Origin: Cyanobacteriota bacterium
GTDB taxonomy: Bacteria; Cyanobacteriota; Cyanobacteriia; Cyanobacteriales; Microcoleaceae
Assembly (NCBI GenBank): GCA_025362325.1
Contig: JANYGO010000349.1
Coordinates: forward strand, 1 to 64,000
DNA length: 64,000 nucleotides
Reading direction: 5' to 3'
Positions 55,707 to 64,000 of the stretch are shown here, piece after piece. The notes beneath the pieces are model-generated. The model saw nothing but the letters and a program-made list of their open reading frames with translations. It did no database searches and was not told the origin of the DNA. The stretch's first letter is position 1. Each line of letters begins with the position of its first letter. Both the position numbers and the translations under genes were made by a program.

Positions 55707-55838
55707 AGCATCTCATTTTTGTAAAAAGTATTTTTTGTGTAGTGCGAGGGGAGACCGCACTACACAAGCAACACGCTTGATGCTCCCTTATTCTTCCCTC
55801 TTCCTTCTTCCTTCTTCCCTCTTCCTTCTTCCTTCGTA

Positions 55839-56594
55839 TTACTCTTCATAATCGATTAAAACTTGCACCCAGCGCGGCGGCCGCGGAATCGGATTTCCTA
55901 AACGATCTAACAGCAGCAAAGCTACTAAATGCACTACAAATAAGTAAACAAGGTTGCTAACTAAAATCATCCCGGCGGCGATCGCCCCAATGGTGTTCAA
56001 ATTCGGCACGCTCAGCCAGCCCAGCTTCACAAACACCCATTCCACCATCTCTGTTACCTGGACGGTTACGTAAACCCACAGGTTTTGACCTACCAAAATT
56101 GACAGCAGCCAAAACCGAAAAAAGAAGCCGACAGTACCAATCAGGGCGCCCAAACTAATAGAGAGAGACCAACTCGCTTTGCGCGTCCAAAGTCCTCCCA
56201 GCACAACTCCCATAATTCCAAAAGGCATCACGTATAAAATGCTGCGCGTCGGGCCCATGAGTACCGACAGCAGCAAACCCGAAACTAATGCTGACATCCA
56301 AGCTGCTCGGTTGCCCCAGCGCAGGTAAACTAGGGCGATCGGCACTGGGAAAAAAACCCGCAGCAACGGCCCCAGCGGAAAGTAATAATTTACCAGCCAA
56401 ATCAAGCTAGCGGTACTTGCCAAAAATGCCGTTTCTACCAGCCTCAAAGGCGCTTCCCCAGCAGCGGGCGTCCGGGTATCTGGATTTGTGCGATCGCCCG
56501 CCATTTCTGAAATATCGGCGGTTGGAGGCTCGTTATTTGTACTGGGTGAACTGCCCAAATTAGACGCGGCATCTGCTGACAAAAAATCACTCAT
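55839..56594 (-). CDS. DUF2232 membrane protein
   Basis: A 251-residue integral membrane protein. A polar N-terminus of about 45 residues precedes six or seven hydrophobic helices, with VETAFLASTASLIWLVNYYFPLGPLLR and FFPVPIALVYLRWGNRAAWMSA typical of the family. Relatives look like substrate-binding (S) components of ECF-type or YybS-like transporters. Linkage to cobT is compatible with a cofactor or precursor transport role (inference). Confidence 0.82.
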   Translation of the reverse strand: MSDFLSADAASNLGSSPSTNNEPPTADISEMAGDRTNPDTRTPAAGEAPLRLVETAFLASTASLIWLVNYYFPLGPLLRVFFPVPIALVYLRWGNRAAWMSALVSGLLLSVLMGPTRSILYVMPFGIMGVVLGGLWTRKASWSLSISLGALIGTVGFFFRFWLLSILVGQNLWVYVTVQVTEMVEWVFVKLGWLSVPNLNTIGAIAAGMILVSNLVYLFVVHLVALLLLDRLGNPIPRPPRWVQVLIDYEE

Positions 56595-56778
56595 CCGATT
56601 TTAGCTTTCCGATTTGAGATTTGAGATTTTACGGGACTTGGGCGCTGGCGCGACAGATTCCAGGTTTTACGAGTTGATGCCTCGTTGCCAAATTTAATCT
56701 TGGTGGCAGAAACCGATTTTAGGTACGAACGCCTGTCTTATTTTAGATGGATATTCTCACCCAAAATTTTCATCAGCA

Positions 56779-57276
56779 TCATTTTTCAGCTTTGACTTCT
56801 TGAATTACAAACACCGAACACGATGCGTGGTGAACGACATAATTGCTGACACTGCCGAGGAAAGCTTCTGTGAGCCCCGTGCGGCCGCGCCTCCCCACTA
56901 CTATTAAATCTGCGCCCCAATTTTGGGCGGATTCACAGACACAATGCCCCGCATCGCCCTCCATTTTGCAGTCAAATTCCACCTGCAATCCTTGTTTTGC
57001 TGCAGCGTCGCAGTAATTTTGTAGCAAACCCGAAGCCTGTTTTACCTCCCTTTCCATCCGCAAACGTTGAGCTTGGTAAGCTTGATCCATTAACTCGACA
57101 TTCATCCCCAAATCTACCGGAATTGGCACTGCCGTCTCGCCCAGCGTGTTGACAGTAACGCAGTGAAATAGCATCATCTCGGCTCTATCGCCCACAGCTA
57201 ATTCTAAGGCTTGATTGAAAACGCGGTGGCCGAGATCCGAATCATCGACGGCGGCGAAAATTTTCTTAAAACTCAC
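56779..57276 (-). CDS. Universal stress protein (UspA family)
   Basis: A 165-residue single Usp domain. It has the N-terminal strand KKIFAAVDDSDLG and the ATP-binding pattern GRRGRTGLTEAFLGSVSNYVVHHASCSVFVI near the end (G-2x-G-9x-G-S). A nucleotide-binding form is therefore expected. It is 85 bp downstream of the Crp-type regulator on the same strand and may be co-transcribed or controlled by it (inference). Confidence 0.93.
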   Translation of the reverse strand: MSFKKIFAAVDDSDLGHRVFNQALELAVGDRAEMMLFHCVTVNTLGETAVPIPVDLGMNVELMDQAYQAQRLRMEREVKQASGLLQNYCDAAAKQGLQVEFDCKMEGDAGHCVCESAQNWGADLIVVGRRGRTGLTEAFLGSVSNYVVHHASCSVFVIQEVKAEK

Positions 57277-57361
57277 AGCTTTACCTCCTGCGGTAAATCT
57301 TTATTAGTAGTTAACAGAGAATGCTTTTGACTTTTATTAAAATTAGCAATCTCTGATACTT

Positions 57362-58072
57362 CTAGACTAACAGACGCTCCAGTGCGTGCAGGTCTGGAAT
57401 GCACAAAACGTCACGTTCGCGCTGAATTGTTCCTTTTTTTTCCAGCTTGCTGAGCACTCGTGTTACGGTTTCCCGAGCCAGCCCGCTGAGGCTGCTCAAT
57501 TCTCGGTGTGGCAGGTTGGGAATTTCTGTACCTCCACTTAACATGATTTTCCCTTGTCCCTCGGCCAAAAATAAGAGAATATCTGCTACTCGCGAGGTAC
57601 TGTCCGACTCTCGCAAACGCAGGCGGCGATTGACTTGCCGCAGGCGGCGCGCCATCAGTTGAGCTAGTCGAATGCCTGCTAGCGGCTCGGTATGAATCAA
57701 CTGCACAAAATCCTGAGCTGGCATATTCCCGATCAGTGTCGGGGCTAGGGTGATGACATCTGTCGATCGCGGTGCTTCTTCGATCGCGGCCATTTCCCCG
57801 AACAGTTCTCCTTTCCCTAAAATATTCAGCGTTACTTCTTTTCCGTCTAGGTTGTAGGTGCGAATTTTCACCCAACCATCCAATATAAAATACACTGATG
57901 TTCCCCAGTCATTTTCGAGTAAAATCACTTGATTTGACGGATGACTGCGGGTAACGATGTGGACAGTTGCTCTCTCGATTACAGGATCGGGTAAGCCTGC
58001 AAAAAAAGGAGTAGAAACTATCAATTGATTTATATTGGACTGCGGATCTCGGGCGTTAAAGCGGTCTTCCAT
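57362..58072 (-). CDS. Crp/Fnr-family transcriptional regulator
   Basis: A 236-residue protein. The cyclic-nucleotide-binding domain (about 20-140) contains GELFGEMAAIEEAPRSTDV, where Glu93 and Arg102-Ser103 match the residues that hold cAMP phosphate and ribose in Crp. The C-terminal winged HTH (about 155-232) has the recognition helix LSGLARETVTRVLSKLEKKG. The cAMP pocket suggests a true cAMP receptor rather than NtcA. A class III cyclase is encoded at 32608. Confidence 0.9.
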   Translation of the reverse strand: MEDRFNARDPQSNINQLIVSTPFFAGLPDPVIERATVHIVTRSHPSNQVILLENDWGTSVYFILDGWVKIRTYNLDGKEVTLNILGKGELFGEMAAIEEAPRSTDVITLAPTLIGNMPAQDFVQLIHTEPLAGIRLAQLMARRLRQVNRRLRLRESDSTSRVADILLFLAEGQGKIMLSGGTEIPNLPHRELSSLSGLARETVTRVLSKLEKKGTIQRERDVLCIPDLHALERLLV

Positions 58073-58982
58073 GAGGCCATCATTTTAATTTATGCGCTTG
58101 ATCTGCGCTGGGCAGTTAGAAATAGCTTGCAGCCGAGTCATTCGATTTGAGATTCCCGATCGGAGAAACAAGTATCTAAAATCGGCAATTTTTCCTCTAA
58201 AGTTTGGCGTCAAAGGTCGAATATGGAAATTAATAGCCTCAAGCTCTGATTGGGAGCTAGAAACTAAAGACTATACCATAATTGTTTAGATATATACCGC
58301 GGAGCAAATTTTATTCACCAAATTTTAGCAAGGTGGCAAGCGACTGAGCGATCGAGTTACCGAAGACCAGCACTTGGCGATGACAAGCTTAACACTGCTG
58401 AGAGATTTGTGGTCAGCCGACCCGGCAGTCGATCGTCCGCTAGCGGAACTACAAGTCCTCACACCGGGAACACAGCCACCAAATCCGACTGCAACTGCCT
58501 GGAACTTGTCAAATGTCAGCACTACCAACAACATCCACAGCCATTCCCGGCTCAAGGTTGGCGATCGTCGCATACCACCGAAACCGACGCAGTTTTCAGC
58601 AACCTTTTATAATGCCCGAGATTATTGTACCATTAATCTCTAGCCATTGACACAGATAAGAAGCTATGATCAAGGGTTGCTCGCATCGACTGCACGCGGA
58701 CAATCCCGCATCCCAGCATCCCAAATCGCAGATTGTTTGAGGTTTTTTCCCAGTCTGTCAAAGATCGAGACACATTACCCGATCGCACAGCGGGGCGCAC
58801 AGCAACGCCAAACTCCGGGTGACGGTTGCGGCCTGCCCGATAGCTGCGCTGGTTCCAGGAAAGCAAGCAGCAGAATTTGAGAGGACCCGCAGGGATGGCA
58901 GCGGGCATTTGATGCGGAAGTACCGCCTAACCTATGATGGCAATAGAAGTCATGCCAAGGGTTGTGTACTGAAAGTTAATTT
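58073..58982. other. 910-bp region without a convincing gene, left of the tnpB element
   Basis: Several overlapping short frames exist on both strands (for example 58374-58643 plus), but none shows a recognisable domain or a good ribosome site. The region may contain decayed sequence and the promoter of the Crp-type gene. Confidence 0.4.
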
Positions 58983-59002
58983 CTACCCATGCCTACCCAA
59001 AA

Positions 59003-59188
59003 CTACCCAGTTTGTCCACCTTCCTCAATTAATTGGTCAACAAACAATCTCAGCCTTTCTTGCCAATCAGGGATAGCTTTGAGTTTCTCTTTCTGTCCTT
59101 CATACCCCCTAAATGCAATAACCGCCTTGTCTGTTGGTCGCGCCAGTCGCTTGAGAGCGCCGTATGTATTGTGTTTTTTAAAAGGCAT
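59003..59188 (-). CDS. Small tnpB-associated protein
   Basis: A 61-residue basic protein from ATG 59188 (MPFKKHNTYGALKRL), with AGGTGG upstream. It has KAVIAFRGYEGQKEKLKAIPDWQERLRLFVDQLIEE. I recall similar short ORFs beside cyanobacterial tnpB genes, but their function is not known. It is divergent from tnpB across a 54-bp gap that must hold both promoters, and it ends inside the left terminal repeat. Confidence 0.6.
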   Translation of the reverse strand: MPFKKHNTYGALKRLARPTDKAVIAFRGYEGQKEKLKAIPDWQERLRLFVDQLIEEGGQTG

Positions 59189-59242
59189 TGACACCACCTG
59201 TATATGTAGGTTAATCTACTTGTACCACACAAGGTCGCATCA

Positions 59243-60496
59243 ATGCTTTTGAGTTTCCAAACGGCATTAATCCCAAACAATAAGCAAATTACAGCTTTCA
59301 AAAAAGCATCAGGCGTTGCCAGACATAGTTACAACTGGGGGAACGCCCTGATTCAAGATTTACTCAAAAAACGCGAATCCGACAAAATACTCAAAATACA
59401 ATCAGCCATTGACTTACACAAACGGTTGGTTGCCGAAGTAAAATCAGTTAATAACTGGTACTATGAAACCAATAAAAATGTCCCACAAAAAGCATTAGGA
59501 GACTTGCGTCAAGCCTGGGACAGGTGTTTCAAAAAGATATCTAAGCAGCCTAGATTCAAGAAAAAAGGACAAAAAGATTCCTTTTATCTAGAATCAGGAA
59601 CCAAAGCCAAGCCAGGAATTAATAACGATGGCAAGCGAGTCAAATTGCCATCTCTCGGATGGGTAAAACTTGCCGAACCATTACCGCTGACAGCAGTTCA
59701 TAATTGCGTAATTAGTCGCACCGCCAATAGGTGGTTTATTGCTATCAAATACGAAGTTGAATTGCCAGAAGTTGCAACAAGTCGTCCGGTTGTTGGTGTT
59801 GATGTCGGGATTAAAGAACTTGCTGTCTGTTCCGACGGCAAAGTCTTTGCGAATCCCAAAGCTTATCGTCGGATGAGTAAAAAGCTCAAGCGAAAACAGC
59901 GGGACGTAAGTCGTAAAGTCAAAGGTTCCAAGAATCGTACCAAAGCAGTTAAGAAACTGAGCAAGCTCCATGCTAAGGTAGCAAATATCCGAAAAGACGC
60001 CATACACAAGCTGACTAATTATCTTGCCAAAAACCACAGTGAGATTAAGATTGAGGACTTGAATATTAAAGCGTTTCTGAAGAATCACAAATTAGCCGGA
60101 GCAATTTCTGATTGTGGGATGTACGAATTTAAGCTGCAATTAGAATACAAAACGATTAAGTTTTCATCTAAGCTAATAGTCGTAGATAGATTCTTCCCTA
60201 GTTCGCAGAACTTGCTGTTACAATTGGGAAAACATCGACACAAAATGCCCTTAAAGAATCGTGTTTACGTCTGTCCTGATTGCGACAATGTTCAAGACCG
60301 CGACTTAAATGCGGCGAGAAACATAGAACGTTGGTTTGATGGGATTTTTATTCCAAAACGTTCGGATTTGGCGGTGAGTTCCACCGCATCAGCCTGCGAA
60401 GTAGACAAACCCGATAACAGTCATGTTGTCGCTACTGTGAAACAGGAAGTTAACGCCATAACTACTCATGTCCAGCTAAGTCGCTTATTTGGGTAG
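59243..60496 (+). CDS. tnpB: TnpB-family RNA-guided endonuclease (IS605/IS1341 OrfB), zinc site damaged
   Basis: A 417-residue protein of normal TnpB length. The RuvC acids are present: Asp187 (GVDVGI), Glu271 (IKIEDLNIK) and Asp354 (DRDLNAARN). The zinc ribbon keeps only its second pair, C344-x2-C347. The first pair is lost: residues 323-328 read NLLLQL where shifting the frame by one base gives T-C-C-Y-N-C. Two compensating indels near 60209 and 60226 explain this. TnpB proteins use a transposon-end RNA to cut DNA and help keep the element in place. Loss of the zinc knuckle may weaken or abolish activity. Confidence 0.93.
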   Translation: MLLSFQTALIPNNKQITAFKKASGVARHSYNWGNALIQDLLKKRESDKILKIQSAIDLHKRLVAEVKSVNNWYYETNKNVPQKALGDLRQAWDRCFKKISKQPRFKKKGQKDSFYLESGTKAKPGINNDGKRVKLPSLGWVKLAEPLPLTAVHNCVISRTANRWFIAIKYEVELPEVATSRPVVGVDVGIKELAVCSDGKVFANPKAYRRMSKKLKRKQRDVSRKVKGSKNRTKAVKKLSKLHAKVANIRKDAIHKLTNYLAKNHSEIKIEDLNIKAFLKNHKLAGAISDCGMYEFKLQLEYKTIKFSSKLIVVDRFFPSSQNLLLQLGKHRHKMPLKNRVYVCPDCDNVQDRDLNAARNIERWFDGIFIPKRSDLAVSSTASACEVDKPDNSHVVATVKQEVNAITTHVQLSRLFG

Positions 60497-60656
60497 CTAT
60501 GGGTAAGTTTTTCAGAACGGAAAAGGTTGATTCACAGTTGTCAGAAAATGTTAGTAAATTATTGACCGACTCGCATTCAGATTATTCTATCTATTGGCAT
60601 AGCTGCCCCCTGACGAAAGTCTTTTTCCGGTAAAGTTTCTCCCAAGCCGCATTCCC

Positions 60657-60661
60657 AGAGG
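60657..60661 (+). promoter_or_regulatory. Shine-Dalgarno AGAGG that decides a TTG start
   Basis: AGAGG lies 7 bases before TTG 60669. The frame is open back to a stop at 60600-60602, but there is no ATG or GTG in between, so TTG is the best start for the large protein that follows. Confidence 0.65.
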
Positions 60662-60668
60662 TTACCCC

Positions 60669-63600
60669 TTGAATTCTCAGAAGTACAAAATTCAAGCACT
60701 GATTGCTGAGATTGACGAGGTACTCAGCAAGCCCGCACCCCGCTTGCCTTGGACGGGTTCGATCGATACTGTCCACCAGCGCCAACTTTTAGAGCGAGTT
60801 CGCGCTTATCTGGTTTCCCCAGACTCAAAGCTAGCAGCCCGCGACAGACCCGCGATCCCAAATGTCCGCCCGGTACCAGTTCCAGTCCCCAAAGTGCCGA
60901 TGCCACCCGCTCGCCCCTCAGCAGCAGAGCAGATCGTGCTGGCGGTAACCGGAGAAATCAGCCACCTGCGTTCCTCCCTGACTCTGCCGCTTCAAGAAGA
61001 CATAGAAGCTCTGCGGCAAGAGCAGCAAGCTCTAATTCAAGAAATCAAACAGCTAGAATCAAAACGGCAGCAGCAACAATCGCTAGCTCAGCAACAAGCA
61101 AACCAACAGCAAATCATTTCTGAATTCTTGCAGGTACTCAGAACCCGCTTGGAAGAAACTTTGGAGCGCGATTTTTCTCAACTTCTCGGTAGTCTAGAAC
61201 ATCAGTTGTTGCCAAGCAGTGCAGCACAATCTGAGCAACCGGCTGTTGAGGTAACACTTAACTCACAAACCTCCTCTGAACACCCGCTGCTGACACCGGC
61301 TCAGAGAGTCCAGCAAATGGAAGAGTTTCAAGCTCGTGCCGACAGTTTGTTGATGAGGCTTGATTCGACGATGGGTATCGTGTTCGAGGCTTTGCACGCC
61401 AATCTCGAAAGCTATCAAGCTTCCTTGGGACAAGGTATCGAAAATATGCACGGTTTGAGCCAGCAGAGCGAGGCGATGTTCGCGGCTTTGGTTAACCACT
61501 TGGCGGCACAGTTGGGCACAGCAGCGTCTTCCTACGTGCAGCCGACGATCGACTTCACAAATCTCGAAAGTGCTGGCGGCACCGCAGTCGATCGCTCTGC
61601 TACCGACGATCGCACCCTCTCAAATACGGCGATCGAACCCTCAGTCCCGCAGCCCAATCTCCGTCGCGAACTCGAAGAACAAGACAGATTGCCCTACGCT
61701 GGTACAGAAATTTCTCCGCAATTCGGAGAGTTGAGGCGCGAGCGCGAGCGCCTGATAGCTCCGATATCGCTCCCGGAGTTGGAAGAATCTTTCTTGGGTG
61801 AGGCACCGGAAATACCGCGACCTGCAACTGGGTTTTCCGGCGCTGAGTCGGAATATCTATTAGCAGAAAGTGGCGAAAATGTTGAGGATTTGTACGCGAG
61901 TTTGTTCGCAGGAGAAGTCGCCGAACTAGAACTAGAAAATTTCACGATTGAAAATACAGAAAATGCTGCTGAAATAGCAGCGGTTCCCTCTCAAACTGCG
62001 GCAGAATATCGAAGTGCCAAACCCCTAAATAGTGCCGAAGACTTGTTTGGGAATTTGCTGGATGAAGGCGAATCCTTGGAAGATTTTCTAGCAGGTGAAG
62101 ATTCAGACTTTGCGATGGCTAATTCTGTAGAGTATCTAACTTTAGATACAGAAGATTTATTTGAACCGCAAGCTGCAACCGTACCATCGATTTCCGAACC
62201 GCCAGCCTCAACCGCCGAGCCGGAACTTGACTCGGACGATCGACAAAATCGAGAAACACCTGACAACCGAGGCGAGCAGTTCGATACTGCTGCTGCTGTA
62301 CCTGGGCCGGATCTGAGAACGCCTGCCGAAATTAGCCCTCACCACCCCAGTGCCGCCCGCGTACCCAGTGCCGATGACCTTCAAACAGGTGAGTTACACA
62401 CCTCGTCGCAGCGGCTCGACGATGCCTACATCCAAGCTTCGCCGGACGAGGATTTGCTACCCGTCGAGGCTTTAGAAGATGACCTCGATCGAGCTCTAAA
62501 TTTGGACAACAATACTCTGGAACTGCTGGAGACAGACCTCTACAATCTGGAGGGATTGTCAAATACGAGTTCCGGGAACTCCAATTTCTCAGCGCTTAAC
62601 AGCTTGGATTTTTCGGCAAATTCCTCCGAGGGCGGTGCAGAAAATTCCTTTGCGGAGCCTGCTGAAGAAGAACTCGGCACGCTGGAGGATTTGTTCTCCG
62701 AGGAGTTGGAACTCTCGTCAGACGATGAACCCTTTGTTTTGGAAGACGAACTTGAGGATAACTTGTTTGCTGAGGAAGAGGAATCGAATTTAACCCTAGA
62801 CGACATTTTGGCTAGTTTGAACCAGATCGATCGCCCTGGGGCGCAAACTGCACAAACGGACAAACTGCGATCAAATTCTCCAGAAAGTCAAAAAAAAAAC
62901 CTAATTTCGACAGAGAGTAAAGCTGGAGTTGTTGAGGAGAAAACCGCATCGAGCGAGGCTGTTGGACAGCAGCATTCTGTTGCAGGTACGATCGCCCCTT
63001 CCTCCAAAACTCGACCGCATTCTAGCTGGTATTTGGGCATAGATTTCGGTTGCAGCGGGCTGTCGGCGGCTTTGCTCGATCGCACCAGCGGTCAGTTGCA
63101 CCCGATTTACTGGGAAGCACCGCAGGCCCAAGGCGCCACTGCGGGCGCGAACTTTCGGATTCCCTCGGCTGCGGTGCTGCAAGAAACAGCGGAGGGTGGT
63201 ACAGGGCAGCAGGTGACAGTCAAGTCGGTGGGATTGCACCCGACTGCTTTAGCTGCGGGAGAATTTTTACTGCAAAATTTTAAATTGCCTTTAAAAGTGA
63301 GCATTCCTTATCAACGCGAAGCTACTGGGATGTACGAACCGCTGTTGCAGTGGTCGCCTGATCGGGCTATTTCCATCGCCTTGCCGCTGCACGGTTTGCG
63401 GGCGCTGCTGGCTACTTTGAATCCGAGTCAGCAGGGGCAAAAATTTGACTCAGCTGCGAAAATTTCCGATTCTGCCATCCCGGCGCCAAATTTTGCAGGA
63501 TTGCCAGTTTCTAATTTAATCTGTAGGGCTTCGGGACTGACAGCGGAAATTCTTGATGCGGCGCTTTTAGACTTGCAGGGTGTAATTTTGGGTACTCCGG

Positions 63601-64000
63601 CCGACTGGTCGGATGCTTATCGGTTTAACCTGCAGGAGGCTGTTTTGGGCGCGGATCTGGTGGCTTCGGCTTCGCAAATTTTTGTGGTGGAGGATGCGAT
63701 CGCTACTTTGCTTGCTGCTGTTACTCCTGTCAAAAATTCCAGGTTGGTGCAGTCCTCAGCGCTGGATTCTGTTGAGGGCGCTGAGGACAAATCTGTGTCG
63801 CTGGCGGTGAATGCTTCGTCTTTTAGCGGCGGAACTTTGATTTTGAATGCGGGGGCGGCGACGGTGGAATTAGCTTTAGTTGAATTGCCGTCCAATCTTC
63901 AAGATTTAACTCGTGCTGATTTTACTTGTCAAAGTTTTGAGGCTGCTGGTAATGCTTTCGATCAGGATATTGTCTGTCAGTTGTTGGCGAAAAATGAAAC
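60669..64000 (+). CDS. Large Hsp70/actin-fold ATPase-like protein with coiled-coil and acidic N-terminal region, 3' truncated by window end
   Basis: At least 1110 residues from TTG 60669 (NSQKYKIQALIAEIDEVLSK) with no stop before base 64000. The N-terminal part has a Pro-rich linker, a Gln-rich coiled-coil (about 95-170) and helical segments. A very acidic, low-complexity region follows (about 330-730), with repeated (A/L)EDLFxxLLxEGE-like motifs. From about residue 785 an actin/Hsp70-like ATPase domain begins: the phosphate-1 loop WYLGIDFGCSGLSAAL, then IPSAAVLQE and VVEDAIATLLAAV. It resembles cyanobacterial Hsp70-like proteins of unknown role. The tnpB element ends 160 bp upstream. Confidence 0.75.
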   Translation, partial: MNSQKYKIQALIAEIDEVLSKPAPRLPWTGSIDTVHQRQLLERVRAYLVSPDSKLAARDRPAIPNVRPVPVPVPKVPMPPARPSAAEQIVLAVTGEISHLRSSLTLPLQEDIEALRQEQQALIQEIKQLESKRQQQQSLAQQQANQQQIISEFLQVLRTRLEETLERDFSQLLGSLEHQLLPSSAAQSEQPAVEVTLNSQTSSEHPLLTPAQRVQQMEEFQARADSLLMRLDSTMGIVFEALHANLESYQASLGQGIENMHGLSQQSEAMFAALVNHLAAQLGTAASSYVQPTIDFTNLESAGGTAVDRSATDDRTLSNTAIEPSVPQPNLRRELEEQDRLPYAGTEISPQFGELRRERERLIAPISLPELEESFLGEAPEIPRPATGFSGAESEYLLAESGENVEDLYASLFAGEVAELELENFTIENTENAAEIAAVPSQTAAEYRSAKPLNSAEDLFGNLLDEGESLEDFLAGEDSDFAMANSVEYLTLDTEDLFEPQAATVPSISEPPASTAEPELDSDDRQNRETPDNRGEQFDTAAAVPGPDLRTPAEISPHHPSAARVPSADDLQTGELHTSSQRLDDAYIQASPDEDLLPVEALEDDLDRALNLDNNTLELLETDLYNLEGLSNTSSGNSNFSALNSLDFSANSSEGGAENSFAEPAEEELGTLEDLFSEELELSSDDEPFVLEDELEDNLFAEEEESNLTLDDILASLNQIDRPGAQTAQTDKLRSNSPESQKKNLISTESKAGVVEEKTASSEAVGQQHSVAGTIAPSSKTRPHSSWYLGIDFGCSGLSAALLDRTSGQLHPIYWEAPQAQGATAGANFRIPSAAVLQETAEGGTGQQVTVKSVGLHPTALAAGEFLLQNFKLPLKVSIPYQREATGMYEPLLQWSPDRAISIALPLHGLRALLATLNPSQQGQKFDSAAKISDSAIPAPNFAGLPVSNLICRASGLTAEILDAALLDLQGVILGTPADWSDAYRFNLQEAVLGADLVASASQIFVVEDAIATLLAAVTPVKNSRLVQSSALDSVEGAEDKSVSLAVNASSFSGGTLILNAGAATVELALVELPSNLQDLTRADFTCQSFEAAGNAFDQDIVCQLLAKNE

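Larger units (their letters stand above)
58983..60507 (+). mobile_element. tnpB-carrying transposable element with phased CTACCCA ends
   Basis: The left end has CTACCCA at 58983, 58993 and 59003 (exact 10-bp phasing). The right end has the complement TGGGTAG at 60490-60496 and TGGGTAA at 60500-60506, again 10 bp apart. The 19-20-bp arms (58983-59001 and 60488-60507) are inverted repeats with a few mismatches. Inside are a small ORF and a divergent tnpB; both stop codons lie within the terminal repeats. No tnpA is present, so movement would need a transposase in trans. A guide RNA normally overlaps the tnpB 3' end and right end; I cannot delimit it here. Confidence 0.7.

Noticed and set aside
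58374-58643. 89-codon plus-strand frame and its overlaps
   Set aside because: Three overlapping frames on both strands are similarly open and none has a convincing start site or domain.
1-64000. tRNA, rRNA, tmRNA or RNase P RNA genes
   Set aside because: Intergenic regions were scanned by eye for the TpsiC-loop consensus and known RNA motifs; none was convincing.

Overview
The window is chromosomal DNA from a cyanobacterium. It is dense in the HIP1 octamer GCGATCGC. It carries cyanobacterial families: a split-intein dnaE, a Ycf49-like protein, DUF3593, DUF1816, DUF2232, an RNase E with an arginine-rich tail, and a kinase/ATPase/histidine-kinase fusion. It also has many heptanucleotide repeat arrays between genes. 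The repeat content and large signalling proteins suggest a filamentous Oscillatoriales type (Microcoleus/Oscillatoria-like); that assignment is inference. No rRNA, tRNA, CRISPR array or prophage was seen.

Layout. 1-7 kb: end of a membrane mannosyltransferase, a membrane protein, a class 3 lipase, trmB, two tandem Uma2 nucleases, csaB, a Ycf49-like protein and an LprI-like protein. 7.2-12.3 kb: dnaE, broken at the canonical split-intein site. The two halves lie next to each other on the same strand, with a free-standing LAGLIDADG homing-endonuclease gene, interrupted by an amber codon, exactly in the gap. 12.4-24.9 kb: DUF3593, a rearranged anti-sigma ATPase, a pentapeptide-repeat protein, two alpha/beta hydrolases, gatA, a lone IS630-type HTH protein, a beta-lactamase-like protein, rlmB with a long repeat extension, mrnC and a STAS protein. 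25-28.4 kb: carA, an aspartic protease and trpD.

29.3-41.2 kb is a signalling block: a five-PAS histidine kinase converges on a response regulator, a response-regulator/class III cyclase and a roughly 1990-residue Ser/Thr kinase-ATPase-histidine kinase. A Crp-type regulator that keeps cAMP-contact residues lies at 57.4 kb and could read the cyclase product (inference). 41.5-48.9 kb: rne-rnhB, and a B12/radical-SAM gene split into two frames at an 8-bp tandem repeat. 49-58 kb: small unknown proteins, a solute-binding lipoprotein, cobT-DUF2232, a universal stress protein and the Crp regulator. 59-60.5 kb: a tnpB element with phased terminal repeats and a divergent small ORF. It sits just upstream of a very large Hsp70-like protein that starts at TTG and runs off the window.

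The strongest candidate for something unusual is the dnaE locus. Next are the 8-bp repeat that can fuse or split the radical-SAM protein, the order-swapped HATPase, and several cases where intergenic repeats have become coding sequence (alpha/beta hydrolase, RNase HII, the small protein at 51.7 kb).
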